Virus record (IMG/VR): IMGVR_UViG_3300034095_001503
Coordinates: 1-64,000 of that record
Strand: one strand, 5' to 3'
Origin: a virus
DNA: 64,000 bases
Each line of letters begins with the position of its first letter. Position 1 is the stretch's first letter. The notes beneath the pieces are model-generated. The model saw nothing but the letters and a program-made list of their open reading frames with translations, was not told the origin of the DNA and searched no databases. Shown in pieces: positions 42,507 to 51,320 of the stretch. A program made the position numbers and the translations under genes.

Positions 42507-43250
42507 ATGTGGTTAGCAAGTAATGATACTCAAAGTAGATATGAAATGGCAGTTAATGAAGCGTTGACTGATGATAATAAATTTAAAACATTTAAAAGCG
42601 ATTCAAATTATAATTGTATTGTAGGTATGAGTGAACAATGGCAAGCACCGTTGTTCTATAAATTTATTGAAGAAAATAATAAAACAATTTTTGATAAACT
42701 TGATTTATTTAAAAATAACGACTCAATAGGTTCACCAGAAATTTGGGTGTCAGAAAACGGTTACTCTATGTCACCAAACACGTTGAGATATGTTAAAACT
42801 TTGGTTGATATAGAAAATGCTTTTGGTTCACTAAAAGGTTTTGTTATTGCTGAATTAGGTATTGGCTATGGAGGTTTATCTTTTATCATCAATACCAATA
42901 ATGAATTAAAAGATTATGTACTTTGTGATTTACCTAAAGTGGAAGAATTAGGTAAAAAATATTTATCTTCTTTCAACTTCACTTCAACAAATGATAGAAA
43001 TAAATACGATAAATTTGATTTGTTTGTTAGTGAGTTTTGTTTATCAGAATTTAATGATGAGGGTATTTATAATTTTTATAATGATTTAATTTTAAAATCT
43101 GATAGAATTTATTTAACTATGAATCTTCATGATGAAATTAGAAAAGAAACTTTTTTAAATAAAATTAAAGAAGATTTTGATATCACAATTTTAGATGAAT
43201 ACCCAAAAACTCATTGGCCAAATTACATCATAATAGGTAATAAAAAATAA
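42507..43250 (+). CDS. Putative sugar O-methyltransferase
   Basis: The 247-residue SAM-dependent methyltransferase-like protein has motif I FVIAELGIGYGGLSFI (G-x-G-x-G loop), followed by YVLCDLPKVEELGKKYLSSF (acidic residue at the end of strand 2) and DLFVSEFCLSEFNDEGIYNF, the layout of bacterial putative sugar O-methyltransferases often located in capsule loci. An A-rich leader with CAAAAACAAAAAC repeats precedes the ATG. It probably caps or modifies a sugar made by the surrounding transferases. The substrate is inferred from context. Confidence 0.7.
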   Translation: MWLASNDTQSRYEMAVNEALTDDNKFKTFKSDSNYNCIVGMSEQWQAPLFYKFIEENNKTIFDKLDLFKNNDSIGSPEIWVSENGYSMSPNTLRYVKTLVDIENAFGSLKGFVIAELGIGYGGLSFIINTNNELKDYVLCDLPKVEELGKKYLSSFNFTSTNDRNKYDKFDLFVSEFCLSEFNDEGIYNFYNDLILKSDRIYLTMNLHDEIRKETFLNKIKEDFDITILDEYPKTHWPNYIIIGNKK

Positions 43251-43252
43251 AG

Positions 43253-44620
43253 ATGAAATTAATAATATTTGATTTAGATGGTGTGTTGGTTGAGGCCAAG
43301 GAAATTCACTATACAGCATTAAACGAAGCACTAGCTGCAATCGGTAACCAATATATTATATCATGGTCTGAACATTTAAGTAAATATGATGGTCTTAAAA
43401 CCAATCAAAAATTAGAAATGTTAACAATTGAAAAAGGTTTACCTTCAGACCAACATAAAAACGTCTGGAATAAAAAACAAGAAATAACATTAGAAAAATT
43501 ACGCTCGTTGGAACCTTCGTTAATTTTACAAGAAACTATGTCAAAATTAACGCAAGATGGTTTCAAAATAGCTTGTTGTTCAAACTCAATTCGTAAAACA
43601 GTATTGACTGTTTTATCTAAATTAGGTATTATTGAATACTTTGATTTGGTCATTTCAAATGAAGATGTTAAAAATAGTAAACCACACCCAGAAATGTATT
43701 GGAAAGCAATTTCTTTTATTGGTGTTTTACCAGAAGAAACATTAATTGTTGAAGATTCTCCTTATGGTTTATTAGCTGCTGCTAGGAGTAAATCACATGT
43801 ATTAAGAGTTATAAGTCCAAATGAAGTTAATTATTCAAATATAAATAATAAAATAACTGAAATAAAAACAAATAAACATATGAAAACACCTAAATGGAGT
43901 GATAAAAAATTAAATGTATTAATACCTATGGCTGGAGCTGGCTCTAGATTTGAGCAAGCTGGATATACATTTCCAAAACCTTTGATTGATGTAAATGGTG
44001 AACCTATGATAAAAGTTGTGAGTGAAAACTTAAATCTAGACGCTAATTTTATCTATATTGTACAAAAAAAACATAGAGAAAAATATAATTTAGATACACT
44101 TTTAAATCTTATTTCACCTAACTGTACTATTGTTGAGGTTGATGGAGTAACTGAAGGTGCTGCATGTACAACATTATTAGCTAAAGAACTAATCGATAAC
44201 GAACAACCATTAATTATGGCTAATTCAGACCAATTTATTGAATGGGATTCAAATGAGTTTATGTATAAAATGAACGAAACTGAGGCTGATGGTGGTATTG
44301 TTACCTTCACATCTACACACCCTAAATGGTCATTCGCTAAAATAGATGATAATGGATTTGTAACTGAAGTTGCTGAGAAAAACCCAATATCTGATATTGC
44401 AACTGTTGGTGTTTATTTTTGGAAACATGGTTCAGATTACGTAAAATACGCTGAACAAATGATAAGTAAAAATATTAGAGTTAATAACGAATTTTACGTT
44501 TGTCCAGTGTTTAATGAAGCAGTCTTAGATAATAAGAAAATAAGAACATTCAATATAGAAAAAATGTGGGGTATTGGTACTCCAGAAGATTTGAACTATT
44601 TTTTAGAAAAATACAAATAA
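43253..44620 (+). CDS. HAD phosphatase/phosphomutase fused to a nucleotidyltransferase
   Basis: The 455-residue fusion has residues 1-205 as a HAD enzyme of the beta-phosphoglucomutase/phosphatase type: motif I IFDLDGVLVEAKEIHYTALN, motif II CCSNSIRKTV, motif IV IVEDSPYGLLAAARS. Residues 215-455 are a nucleotidyltransferase: LNVLIPMAGAGSRFEQAGYT, FPKPLIDVNGEP, then IMANSDQFIEW as the metal site and a C-terminal VGVYFWKHG. The linker MKTPKWSDKK separates the two. Combined, they could convert a sugar phosphate and activate it as an NDP-sugar for the transferases around it; that is inference. Such a fusion in one phage polypeptide is unusual. Confidence 0.85.
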   Translation: MKLIIFDLDGVLVEAKEIHYTALNEALAAIGNQYIISWSEHLSKYDGLKTNQKLEMLTIEKGLPSDQHKNVWNKKQEITLEKLRSLEPSLILQETMSKLTQDGFKIACCSNSIRKTVLTVLSKLGIIEYFDLVISNEDVKNSKPHPEMYWKAISFIGVLPEETLIVEDSPYGLLAAARSKSHVLRVISPNEVNYSNINNKITEIKTNKHMKTPKWSDKKLNVLIPMAGAGSRFEQAGYTFPKPLIDVNGEPMIKVVSENLNLDANFIYIVQKKHREKYNLDTLLNLISPNCTIVEVDGVTEGAACTTLLAKELIDNEQPLIMANSDQFIEWDSNEFMYKMNETEADGGIVTFTSTHPKWSFAKIDDNGFVTEVAEKNPISDIATVGVYFWKHGSDYVKYAEQMISKNIRVNNEFYVCPVFNEAVLDNKKIRTFNIEKMWGIGTPEDLNYFLEKYK

Positions 44621-44622
44621 AA

Positions 44623-45252
44623 ATGATACATTTAATTGGTAATAGTCATGTTAATACCTTTTCAAATGATGATAAAATAAATATGTCATTTGAAAATGAA
44701 TTTTTTAAATCACACCACATTGGCCCAGTGATTGCTTATAACTTTTATGAACATCATATGAGTTCAGTTAATAAGATTATTATTGATAATAATATTCAAA
44801 AAAGTGATTATATATCTTTAATCATTGGAGAAGTTGATTGTAGGGTACACTTACCATTACAAGCCGATATTCAAAAAATAAATGATGAAGAAATAGTTGC
44901 TGAATGTGTTAATAGATTATTTAGATGTTATGATAACTTATTAGAAAGAGATTATAAAATAATTGTTTATTCCACTCACCCAACAACTACTGAAAATCAC
45001 GATATGAGTAGAGAAGATAGACCGATATATGGTGATGTAGAAAGAAGAAATAATATTTCTTTGATATGGAATAAAAAATTAGGTGATTTATGTAAATCTA
45101 AAAACATTAAATTTGTAAATTTTTATGATTTATTAGTAAATGAAAATAATATAACAAAAATGGAATATTTTTTAGACTACTGCCACCTTAATAGCAGTAT
45201 GTGTTATCCATTTATATTAGAAAAAACAAAAAATGAAATTAATATCGCATAG
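44623..45252 (+). CDS. SGNH/GDSL-like hydrolase
   Basis: The 209-residue protein begins MIHLIGNSHVNTFSNDDKIN, where GNSH stands for the GDS block I of SGNH esterases. It continues with LIIGEVDCRVHLPLQ as a block III/II analogue and MEYFLDYCHLNSSMCYPF with the D-x-x-H catalytic pair of block V. Members act on O-acetyl or acyl groups on polysaccharides. The start at 44623 leaves two bases after the previous stop; the longer frame from 44566 would overlap the nucleotidyltransferase and is unlikely. It overlaps the next gene by 20 bases. Assignment by motif layout. Confidence 0.6.
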   Translation: MIHLIGNSHVNTFSNDDKINMSFENEFFKSHHIGPVIAYNFYEHHMSSVNKIIIDNNIQKSDYISLIIGEVDCRVHLPLQADIQKINDEEIVAECVNRLFRCYDNLLERDYKIIVYSTHPTTTENHDMSREDRPIYGDVERRNNISLIWNKKLGDLCKSKNIKFVNFYDLLVNENNITKMEYFLDYCHLNSSMCYPFILEKTKNEINIA

Positions 45253-45670
45253 AGGTAATATAAATGGTAAGTTAGAATCATGGGAGAATGAACCAACCTA
45301 TATTGATTTAGCTATATCAAAAGGTTATGATGTAGAAATAGATGTTTGGTATAAAGATAATATGTTATGGTTAGGTCATGATAAACCAGATTATGGAATT
45401 GATTTCAGATTTATTAGAGATAGGATATCTAAACTTTGGGTTCACTGTAAAAATATTGAAGCTATTCTTTTTTTAAAAGAATGTGGTTATGATGTTAATT
45501 ATTTTTGGCATGAAAATGATGTAATAACTTTAACAAGTCTTAATTATATTTGGGCTTTTCCAGGTAAACAACCAATTAAAAATAGTATAGCGGTCATGCC
45601 AGAAATTTTCAATGATGATGTTTCAAGTGCAATTGGTGTTTGTAGCGATTTTATTGAAAATTATAAATAA
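45233..45670 (+). CDS. Glycerophosphodiester phosphodiesterase-like protein
   Basis: The 145-residue protein has the GDPD/PI-PLC-like pattern: MKLISHRGNINGKLESWENE at the start with the catalytic His6, then YIDLAISKGYDVEIDVWYKD with acidic ligands of the metal site and MLWLGHDKPDYG with the second His. The family cleaves glycerophosphodiesters and related phosphodiester-linked sugars; full enzymes are usually 230-300 residues, so this one is compact. It overlaps the SGNH-like gene by 20 bases. The pair may remodel a phosphodiester-decorated glycan. The fold is convincing; activity is not shown. Confidence 0.65.
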   Translation: MKLISHRGNINGKLESWENEPTYIDLAISKGYDVEIDVWYKDNMLWLGHDKPDYGIDFRFIRDRISKLWVHCKNIEAILFLKECGYDVNYFWHENDVITLTSLNYIWAFPGKQPIKNSIAVMPEIFNDDVSSAIGVCSDFIENYK

Positions 45671-45712
45671 CATTGACATTGAATTATTTTATTAGTAATA
45701 TTAATTAAAAAT

Positions 45713-46714
45713 ATGATTCTATTAACTTATGGTACTCGACCAGAATACATCAAAATTAAACCGTTGATAAAAGAATTTAAAAATTCTAATTTACCATTCA
45801 AAATACTCTTTACTGGTCAACATAAAGATATAGCAAATGGTGAATATGATTTTAAATTAGAAATGACTGATTTATCTAATAATAGATTAGATTCAGTTAT
45901 TGCTAATCTAATGACTTTATCTGATGATATTTTTGACGAGATTACACACGTACTAGTTCAAGGTGATACAACATCTGTTGTTGGTTTATCTTTGGCTGCT
46001 TTACATAGAAAGATAAAACTAATACATTTAGAAGCTGGTTTAAGGACATATGACACTGAAAACCCATTCCCAGAAGAAAACAATAGACGCATAGTATCAA
46101 CTATCGCTACAATACATCTATGCCCTACTGAATTAAATGCAAATAATTTATATAAAGAAAATGTGAGTGAAAATGTTTTTATTGTTGGTAATACTGTATT
46201 GGATAATCTTATTGATTACAAAGAAAAGTGTGAATATACAAATAAAGTCTTAGTTACGATGCATAGACGTGAAAACCATGAAAATATTAATGAATGGTTC
46301 ACTGAAATAAATGAGTTAGCCAAAAAACATAATGAATTAGAATTTATTCTACCTTTACACCCAAATCCAAATGTTCAAAAACATAAATCAATATTAACAC
46401 ATGTTAATATTGTTGAACCTTTGAAACATGAAGATTTATTAAATCTATTGGTTAAAACAAGGTTGGTTATAACTGATAGTGGTGGTATTCAAGAAGAGTG
46501 TTCATTCTTCAATAAGAAATGTTTAGTATGTCGAAAAGTAACCGAAAGACCAGAATCAGTAAATTTGACTAGCTTTTTAATCGATGAACCAAAAGATTTA
46601 GCGTCAATCTTTAATTGTCATATCAATAATTATAATGTAAATATTGAGTCACCATATGGTGATGGTAAATCGTCAATTAAAATTTGTGATATTTTGAATA
46701 AGTTAATAAAATAA
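45713..46714 (+). CDS. wecB: UDP-N-acetylglucosamine 2-epimerase
   Basis: Interconverts UDP-GlcNAc and UDP-ManNAc, feeding cell-wall and capsule polymers. The 333-residue sequence carries the family signatures: LTYGTRPEYIKIKPLIKEF, HVLVQGDTTSVVGLSLAALH, HLEAGLRTYDTENPFPEENN, VTMHRRENHENINEW, LPLHPNPNVQKH and TDSGGIQEECSFF. It is somewhat shorter than cellular WecB (about 370), mostly at the C-terminus. It starts after a 42-base gap and is followed by a late-type motif and PhoH. As a complete donor-forming enzyme it shows the locus can make an activated sugar. High confidence in family. Confidence 0.92.
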   Translation: MILLTYGTRPEYIKIKPLIKEFKNSNLPFKILFTGQHKDIANGEYDFKLEMTDLSNNRLDSVIANLMTLSDDIFDEITHVLVQGDTTSVVGLSLAALHRKIKLIHLEAGLRTYDTENPFPEENNRRIVSTIATIHLCPTELNANNLYKENVSENVFIVGNTVLDNLIDYKEKCEYTNKVLVTMHRRENHENINEWFTEINELAKKHNELEFILPLHPNPNVQKHKSILTHVNIVEPLKHEDLLNLLVKTRLVITDSGGIQEECSFFNKKCLVCRKVTERPESVNLTSFLIDEPKDLASIFNCHINNYNVNIESPYGDGKSSIKICDILNKLIK

Positions 46715-46715
46715 G

Positions 46716-46723
46716 ATATTTAT
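46716..46723 (+). promoter_or_regulatory. Late promoter motif
   Basis: GATATTTATAATAAAA, a full consensus match, 13 nt before the PhoH ATG at 46737. Confidence 0.55.
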
Positions 46724-46736
46724 AATAAAAGTTTGT

Positions 46737-47597
46737 ATGATAAAAAAACCAGCTACAACAGCTAGAAAACCTAGAGTTAAAAAAACAACAACCGAGGTAG
46801 TTGTTGAGAAAAAAGTTTCATTTGATTTATTATCGTTAATTAAAATAGATATCAAACATAAAAACGAGATTCAAAAGAAATTAACGCAATCAATTAAGAA
46901 TGGTGATGTTACTATATGTACTGGTCCAGCTGGTACTGGTAAAACTCTTTTGAGTGTTGCTGAAGCGTTGTTACTTCTTAAAACCCATAGCGACATATAC
47001 CATGAGATTAAATTGGTTAAATCAATTATAAACTTAGAAGGTGAAGATTTAGGTACATTACCTGGTGATGAAAAAGACAAACTTAAATTTATTATGATGT
47101 CTTTCTTCGATGCGTTTTATAAACTTATTGGTGAAGAACTTACAAACAGACTTTTAGAAGCTGGATACATCAAGATGGAAGTATTTGGTGCAATACGTGG
47201 TAGGTCTATTTCTAACGCAATTATATTGTTTGATGAATTCCAAAATGTATCTGATAGAAACGGTAAAACTCTTTTAACAAGATTTTCTGAAAACACAAAA
47301 GTTATTGCTTTAGGTGATAGTAATCAAGTAGATTTAAAAAACCCAGATTTGAGTTGTTTGAAAGAATTGGTTAGAATGACAAAACTATATCCAGAACAAG
47401 GTGTTAGTGTTGTTGAATTTACCGATGAAGAAGTTGTTAGACATAGACTTACTAGATACTTTATAAACATATTTGAACACAAAGATTATAAAAAGAAAGA
47501 ACCTAGAGTTATTCCAGTAATCGAAAGACCAAAAACTCAAATTATAAAAAAAGAAAGTTTTTTTAAAAAACTTTTATCATTTTTTACAAAAAAATAA
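46737..47597 (+). CDS. phoH: PhoH-like ATPase
   Basis: The 286-residue protein has Walker A TGPAGTGKTLLSVAEALLL (about residues 61-79) and Walker B AIILFDEFQNVS, with the PhoH-family block EVFGAIRGRSISNAI between them. The basic N-terminus (KKPATTARKPRVKKTTTEVV) and a short basic tail (KKESFFKKLLSFFTKK) flank the domain. PhoH-like proteins are frequent in marine and gut phages and have ATPase/helicase-like folds, with a proposed link to phosphate or RNA metabolism. A late-type motif lies 13 nt before the ATG (46716-46723). The family is certain, the role is not. Confidence 0.88.
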   Translation: MIKKPATTARKPRVKKTTTEVVVEKKVSFDLLSLIKIDIKHKNEIQKKLTQSIKNGDVTICTGPAGTGKTLLSVAEALLLLKTHSDIYHEIKLVKSIINLEGEDLGTLPGDEKDKLKFIMMSFFDAFYKLIGEELTNRLLEAGYIKMEVFGAIRGRSISNAIILFDEFQNVSDRNGKTLLTRFSENTKVIALGDSNQVDLKNPDLSCLKELVRMTKLYPEQGVSVVEFTDEEVVRHRLTRYFINIFEHKDYKKKEPRVIPVIERPKTQIIKKESFFKKLLSFFTKK

Positions 47598-47640
47598 TTT
47601 TTTACTTTACTTATCTATAGTTATTCCTTAGATTTATTTT

Positions 47641-48246
47641 ATGAAGATAGGGATAACTATAAACGAGGTTTTAAGAGATTTTATTGGTCAACTAAATTAC
47701 ACGTATTCAAAATATATCAACGAAACTGATATTACAGAAGAAAATGTAACTAGTTTCAATTTAATTGATTATTTTAAGTTTGACGACATCAATCAACTTA
47801 ATAGGTTTCTATACTTAGAAGCACCTCTAGAAATTTTCGGCCATGCCGACCAGATGTCAGATGGTTTAATTAACCATTTTAATACTTTTTTAATGGACAC
47901 CAAAGATGAAGGTGAACATGAAATCATTTTAATTAGTCGAGAAATCGAAAAAAGTATTCCTTCAACACTTTTCTTTTTATCAAAAACTGGATGTCGTGCA
48001 GCAAATATTAAATTTGTTACTTCATATTCAGAAAAATGGGATGATGTTGATGTATTGATTACAGCAAACCCACAAACACTTGAAAATAAACCAAACGGTA
48101 AAATTAGTGTAAAAGTTAACGCTTCTTACAATAAAAATACGCCATCGGATTATGAGATAGACTCCATATTAGACTTCATCAACAATGAAGAACTTAGAGA
48201 AAAAATCTTAAATACAAAAATAACAACTTACGAAGAAATTAATTAA
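47641..48246 (+). CDS. Degenerate HAD-fold nucleotidase-like protein
   Basis: The 201-residue product follows the layout of phage 5'(3')-nucleotidases: an N-terminal strand-loop (MKIGITINEVLRDFIGQLNY), a middle LISREIEKSIPSTLFFLSKT resembling the motif II/III region, and FVTSYSEKWDDVDVLITANP as the motif IV position, followed by a short ISVKVNASYNKN strand. In active members motif I reads DxDG and motif IV ends in DD; here these positions read TINE and TAN, so the catalytic acids are gone. It is probably a non-catalytic binding protein. It sits next to an unassigned gene with 1 base between. Confidence 0.6.
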   Translation: MKIGITINEVLRDFIGQLNYTYSKYINETDITEENVTSFNLIDYFKFDDINQLNRFLYLEAPLEIFGHADQMSDGLINHFNTFLMDTKDEGEHEIILISREIEKSIPSTLFFLSKTGCRAANIKFVTSYSEKWDDVDVLITANPQTLENKPNGKISVKVNASYNKNTPSDYEIDSILDFINNEELREKILNTKITTYEEIN

Positions 48247-48247
48247 T

Positions 48248-48607
48248 ATGATTGGATTCGGTGGAAACATCTATTACATTGACTTAGATGCCTTAGAAAA
48301 AACAATAATACCACTTGGTGTAAGCCCAACTGATAAAGTCATTGAACGTGAAGAAAAAGTTCATGTAGATGCAGATAACAAAATAGTACATACTGATATT
48401 ACAGAAGTTAGTAGAGATAGAGGTCGAGAAATTGATGGTGCTAAATACGAAATAGTTAGACTTATGCTTGAAATATTGATGGATGGTACAGAAGAAACTG
48501 ACGATGACGCATTAGGTGCTGATAGAGCATTAGAAAAGACATCATTATCGTATAAAATTGCATTCAATACCCTATACAATTACGGTATTTTAAAAGAACA
48601 AGAATAA
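48248..48607 (+). CDS. Conserved hypothetical acidic protein
   Basis: A 119-residue, acidic, helical protein: MIGFGGNIYYIDLDALEKTI, an alternating charged stretch (EREEKVHVDADNKIVHTDIT) and a C-terminal helix (EILMDGTEETDDDALGADRA; LEKTSLSYKIAFNTLYNYGI). No cysteines, membrane segments or nucleotide motif. It follows the HAD-like gene by one base and may act with it. No family recognised; it may be a regulatory or adapter protein. Confidence 0.5.
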   Translation: MIGFGGNIYYIDLDALEKTIIPLGVSPTDKVIEREEKVHVDADNKIVHTDITEVSRDRGREIDGAKYEIVRLMLEILMDGTEETDDDALGADRALEKTSLSYKIAFNTLYNYGILKEQE

Positions 48608-48631
48608 CACCCATATAAAAAAAAAATAGAA

Positions 48632-49780
48632 ATGGAAGAAAAACAAAAACAAATCGCAGAACAAATTACTCAAGTAAATGAAGTTCTAGCAAAATTGGAA
48701 TCAAAAGATTTCAACCTATACTTTTTCACGTTAGATACAAAAGGTAACCCAACAGCTGGTATTGCAAATATTTACGAGCATGTTAAAATTTTAAATAGTT
48801 TAGGTTACAAAGCAAGTATTCTTCATGAAAAAAATGATTATAAATTAAGAGGTGACCAAGAAGGAAACGGTATTGCTGATTGGTTAGGTGAAGAATATGC
48901 TTCATTACCACACACTTCAATCGAAGGACAACAATTAAACGTTAGCCCAGCTGATTTTATCATTATCCCAGAAATTTTTGCTAACATTATGGACCAAGTA
49001 AAAGGTTTCCCATGCAAAAAAATAGTTTTCTCACAAAGTTATGATTACTTATTAGAATTGTTACAAATAGGAAAAAGATGGAATGTTGATTATGGATTTA
49101 CAGATGTTATTACAACAACTGAAAGACAATCAAATTATTTGAAAACATTATTCCCATCAATAAAAACTCACATTGTACCAGTTGCAATCGCACCTTATTT
49201 TAAAGATAGTGATAAACCAAAAATTCCAGTTGTTTCTATATTGACTAGAAATCAAGGTGATGCTGCTAAAATTGCAAAATCATTCTATTTACAATACCCA
49301 GTTTACAAATGGATTACCTTCAAAGAATTGAGAGGTTTACCTAAAGAACAATTTGCTAGCGAATTAGCTAAATCTTGTTTAGCTGTTTGGGTTGATGACC
49401 AATCATCTTTCGGTACATTCCCATTAGAAGCTATTGAATCTAACACGCCAGTAATTGGTAAAATACCTAACATGATTCCAGAATGGATGGAAAGTGTTGA
49501 TGAACAAGGTAATGTTACTATCAAACAAAATGGTATTTGGACAAATACTACATTGAATATTCCAGAATTAATCGCAACTTATTTAAAAGTTTGGTTAGAA
49601 GATTCTGTACCATCTGATTTAATCGAAGGTATCAATGAATCTAAAGGATTATACACTTCAGAAAACCAAATTTCTGTTGCAACTAACGTATATTCAACTT
49701 TAGTTGAAAATAGACTTTCTGAATTAAAAATAACTTTAGAAGCATTAGAAGATGCTCAAAAAGAAACAACTAACGCTTAA
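48632..49780 (+). CDS. GT-B glycosyltransferase
   Basis: The 382-residue two-domain enzyme has an N-terminal helix (EEKQKQIAEQITQVNEVLAK), then NLYFFTLDTKGNPTAGIANI as the first Rossmann core with the acceptor glycine loop, and a C-terminal nucleotide-binding half with VVSILTRNQGDAAKIAKSFY, CLAVWVDDQSSFGTFPLEAI (the E-x7-E-like GTFPLEAIE) and VIGKIPNMIPEWM. Length is normal for GT-B. It begins the last sugar block before the sigma factor. Donor and acceptor unknown. Confidence 0.8.
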   Translation: MEEKQKQIAEQITQVNEVLAKLESKDFNLYFFTLDTKGNPTAGIANIYEHVKILNSLGYKASILHEKNDYKLRGDQEGNGIADWLGEEYASLPHTSIEGQQLNVSPADFIIIPEIFANIMDQVKGFPCKKIVFSQSYDYLLELLQIGKRWNVDYGFTDVITTTERQSNYLKTLFPSIKTHIVPVAIAPYFKDSDKPKIPVVSILTRNQGDAAKIAKSFYLQYPVYKWITFKELRGLPKEQFASELAKSCLAVWVDDQSSFGTFPLEAIESNTPVIGKIPNMIPEWMESVDEQGNVTIKQNGIWTNTTLNIPELIATYLKVWLEDSVPSDLIEGINESKGLYTSENQISVATNVYSTLVENRLSELKITLEALEDAQKETTNA

Positions 49781-49793
49781 TAAAAATACGAAT

Positions 49794-50588
49794 ATGAAAA
49801 ATACAAATATTTCAGTTATCCTTCCAGTTCATGAATTGAACGAAGAAACAACAATTTTATTTACAAACGCAGTACAAAGCGTTATCGACCAGTCAATTAG
49901 ACCAGAACAATTAATTATCGTAGTACCAAAAGGTAGTGCAGTAGTTAATATTGTTAAAACTGTTGATTATGGTGATTATAAAGATTCAGTAGTAATTGCT
50001 GAAAATGATGGTGAAACTGATTTTGCATCACAAATTAATTATGGTGTATCAGTTTCAACGACAGAATGGTTTTCAATCTTAGAATTAGATGATGAATATG
50101 CTAAAATATGGTTTAAAAATGTTGTAGAATATAGAGAAAAACATACAAATGTAGATATCTTTATGCCTATAATCATTGATGTAGATAATTCTGGTCAATT
50201 TATTGGATTTACTAACGAAGCTGTTTGGGCTCAAAGTTTCTCTGATGAATTAGGTGTATTGGATAACAATGCATTGTTGGCTTATCAAAATTTCAACATC
50301 GATGGTATAGTAATAAGAAAATCAATCTATAATGATTTTGGTGGGTTTAAACCTAGTATCAAATTAACTTTTATTTATGAATTCTTATTACGTATGACGT
50401 TTAAAGATGCTAGAGTTTTTGTTATACCTAGATTTGGTTATAAACACGTAAATCAAAGACCAGGCTCGTTATTCTCTTCTTATAAAGAAACATTAGACCC
50501 AGCAGAAGCTAGATGGTGGTTAGCAACAGCTAAAAAAGAATATTATTTTCCAACAGATAGAAAAATAACATACGCTGTAGAAAAATAA
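49794..50588 (+). CDS. GT-A (GT2-type) glycosyltransferase
   Basis: The 264-residue protein from 49794 begins MKNTNISVILPVHELNEETT, then VQSVIDQSIRPEQLIIVVPK, FSILELDDEYAKIWFKNVVE as the LDDE acidic motif, and C-terminal NIDGIVIRKSIYNDFGGFKP with GYKHVNQRPGSLF. That is the layout of GT2 enzymes with a single domain. The upstream frame start at 49752 overlaps the preceding gene and is less likely. The next gene (sigma factor) starts three bases after its stop. It closes the sugar region. Confidence 0.8.
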   Translation: MKNTNISVILPVHELNEETTILFTNAVQSVIDQSIRPEQLIIVVPKGSAVVNIVKTVDYGDYKDSVVIAENDGETDFASQINYGVSVSTTEWFSILELDDEYAKIWFKNVVEYREKHTNVDIFMPIIIDVDNSGQFIGFTNEAVWAQSFSDELGVLDNNALLAYQNFNIDGIVIRKSIYNDFGGFKPSIKLTFIYEFLLRMTFKDARVFVIPRFGYKHVNQRPGSLFSSYKETLDPAEARWWLATAKKEYYFPTDRKITYAVEK

Positions 50589-50591
50589 TAA

Positions 50592-51320
50592 ATGGTAACT
50601 AAACGAGGACGCAAAAGAAAAAACGACATGTATTTTGGTCCAGAAGAAGAAGAAGCCGTTATTAATTTTTTAGAATCAGAAAACGAAATAGAAAGGAATC
50701 TTATTTTTAACGAGTGGTTAAAAGCACCACTCGATAAAATGATAGAATCGATAATTAGAAGGTATAAGTTATATCGCAAAGGTGAAACCTTTGAAGAACT
50801 GCATGGTGATACTGTGTCATTTCTTATGACAAAAGTACATAAATTCGAAGGAGCTAGAGGTAAAAAAGCCTATTCATATTTTGGAACAATTGCCAAGAAT
50901 TATATTCTTGGGTTGCTTATAAAAGATGAGAAACACATGAAACAGACAACTTCATATGAAGATTTGTCTGATAGATTAGAAGAACGTGAAGATTTAACTT
51001 ATGTTATTGACAACGACCACTTTTCAATGGATGAATTTATAAAAAAATTAGCCAATGGTATTAGAGAAGAATTAAACGATGAAACCCTACCACCAAAGAA
51101 AAAGTTAAACGATAATGAGAGAAAAGTTGGATACGCTCTGATTGAAATTTTAGAGAATTGGGAAACAGCATTTGAATCAATGAATGGTGGTGCTAAATAC
51201 AATAAAAATTCAGTGCTAGAAACCATGAGAAACTATACCAACCTTTCAACGAAAGATATTAGGTTGGCAATGAAGAGATATAAAGAACTTTATGAACTTC
51301 TAAAACACCATGGTTTGTAG
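50592..51320 (+). CDS. gp55-like late RNA polymerase sigma factor
   Basis: The 242-residue protein resembles T4 gp55-type late sigma factors of marine and gut myoviruses. The N-terminal basic stretch (VTKRGRKRKNDMYFGPEEEE) is followed by region 2-like FNEWLKAPLDKMIESIIRRY, then LHGDTVSFLMTKVHKFEGAR and GKKAYSYFGTIAKNYILG, the GKKAxSYFGTIxKxYxLG signature that contacts the promoter -10 region and core polymerase. No region 4 is visible, as for gp55. It precedes a late-type motif (51350-51357) and a run of structural genes, consistent with a role in late transcription. Good family match by motif. Confidence 0.75.
   Translation: MVTKRGRKRKNDMYFGPEEEEAVINFLESENEIERNLIFNEWLKAPLDKMIESIIRRYKLYRKGETFEELHGDTVSFLMTKVHKFEGARGKKAYSYFGTIAKNYILGLLIKDEKHMKQTTSYEDLSDRLEEREDLTYVIDNDHFSMDEFIKKLANGIREELNDETLPPKKKLNDNERKVGYALIEILENWETAFESMNGGAKYNKNSVLETMRNYTNLSTKDIRLAMKRYKELYELLKHHGL

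Noticed and set aside
45671-45712. Host-type promoter before the 2-epimerase
   Set aside because: TTG and TTGACA-like strings occur, but no TAnnTTTG lies 19-20 bases downstream.
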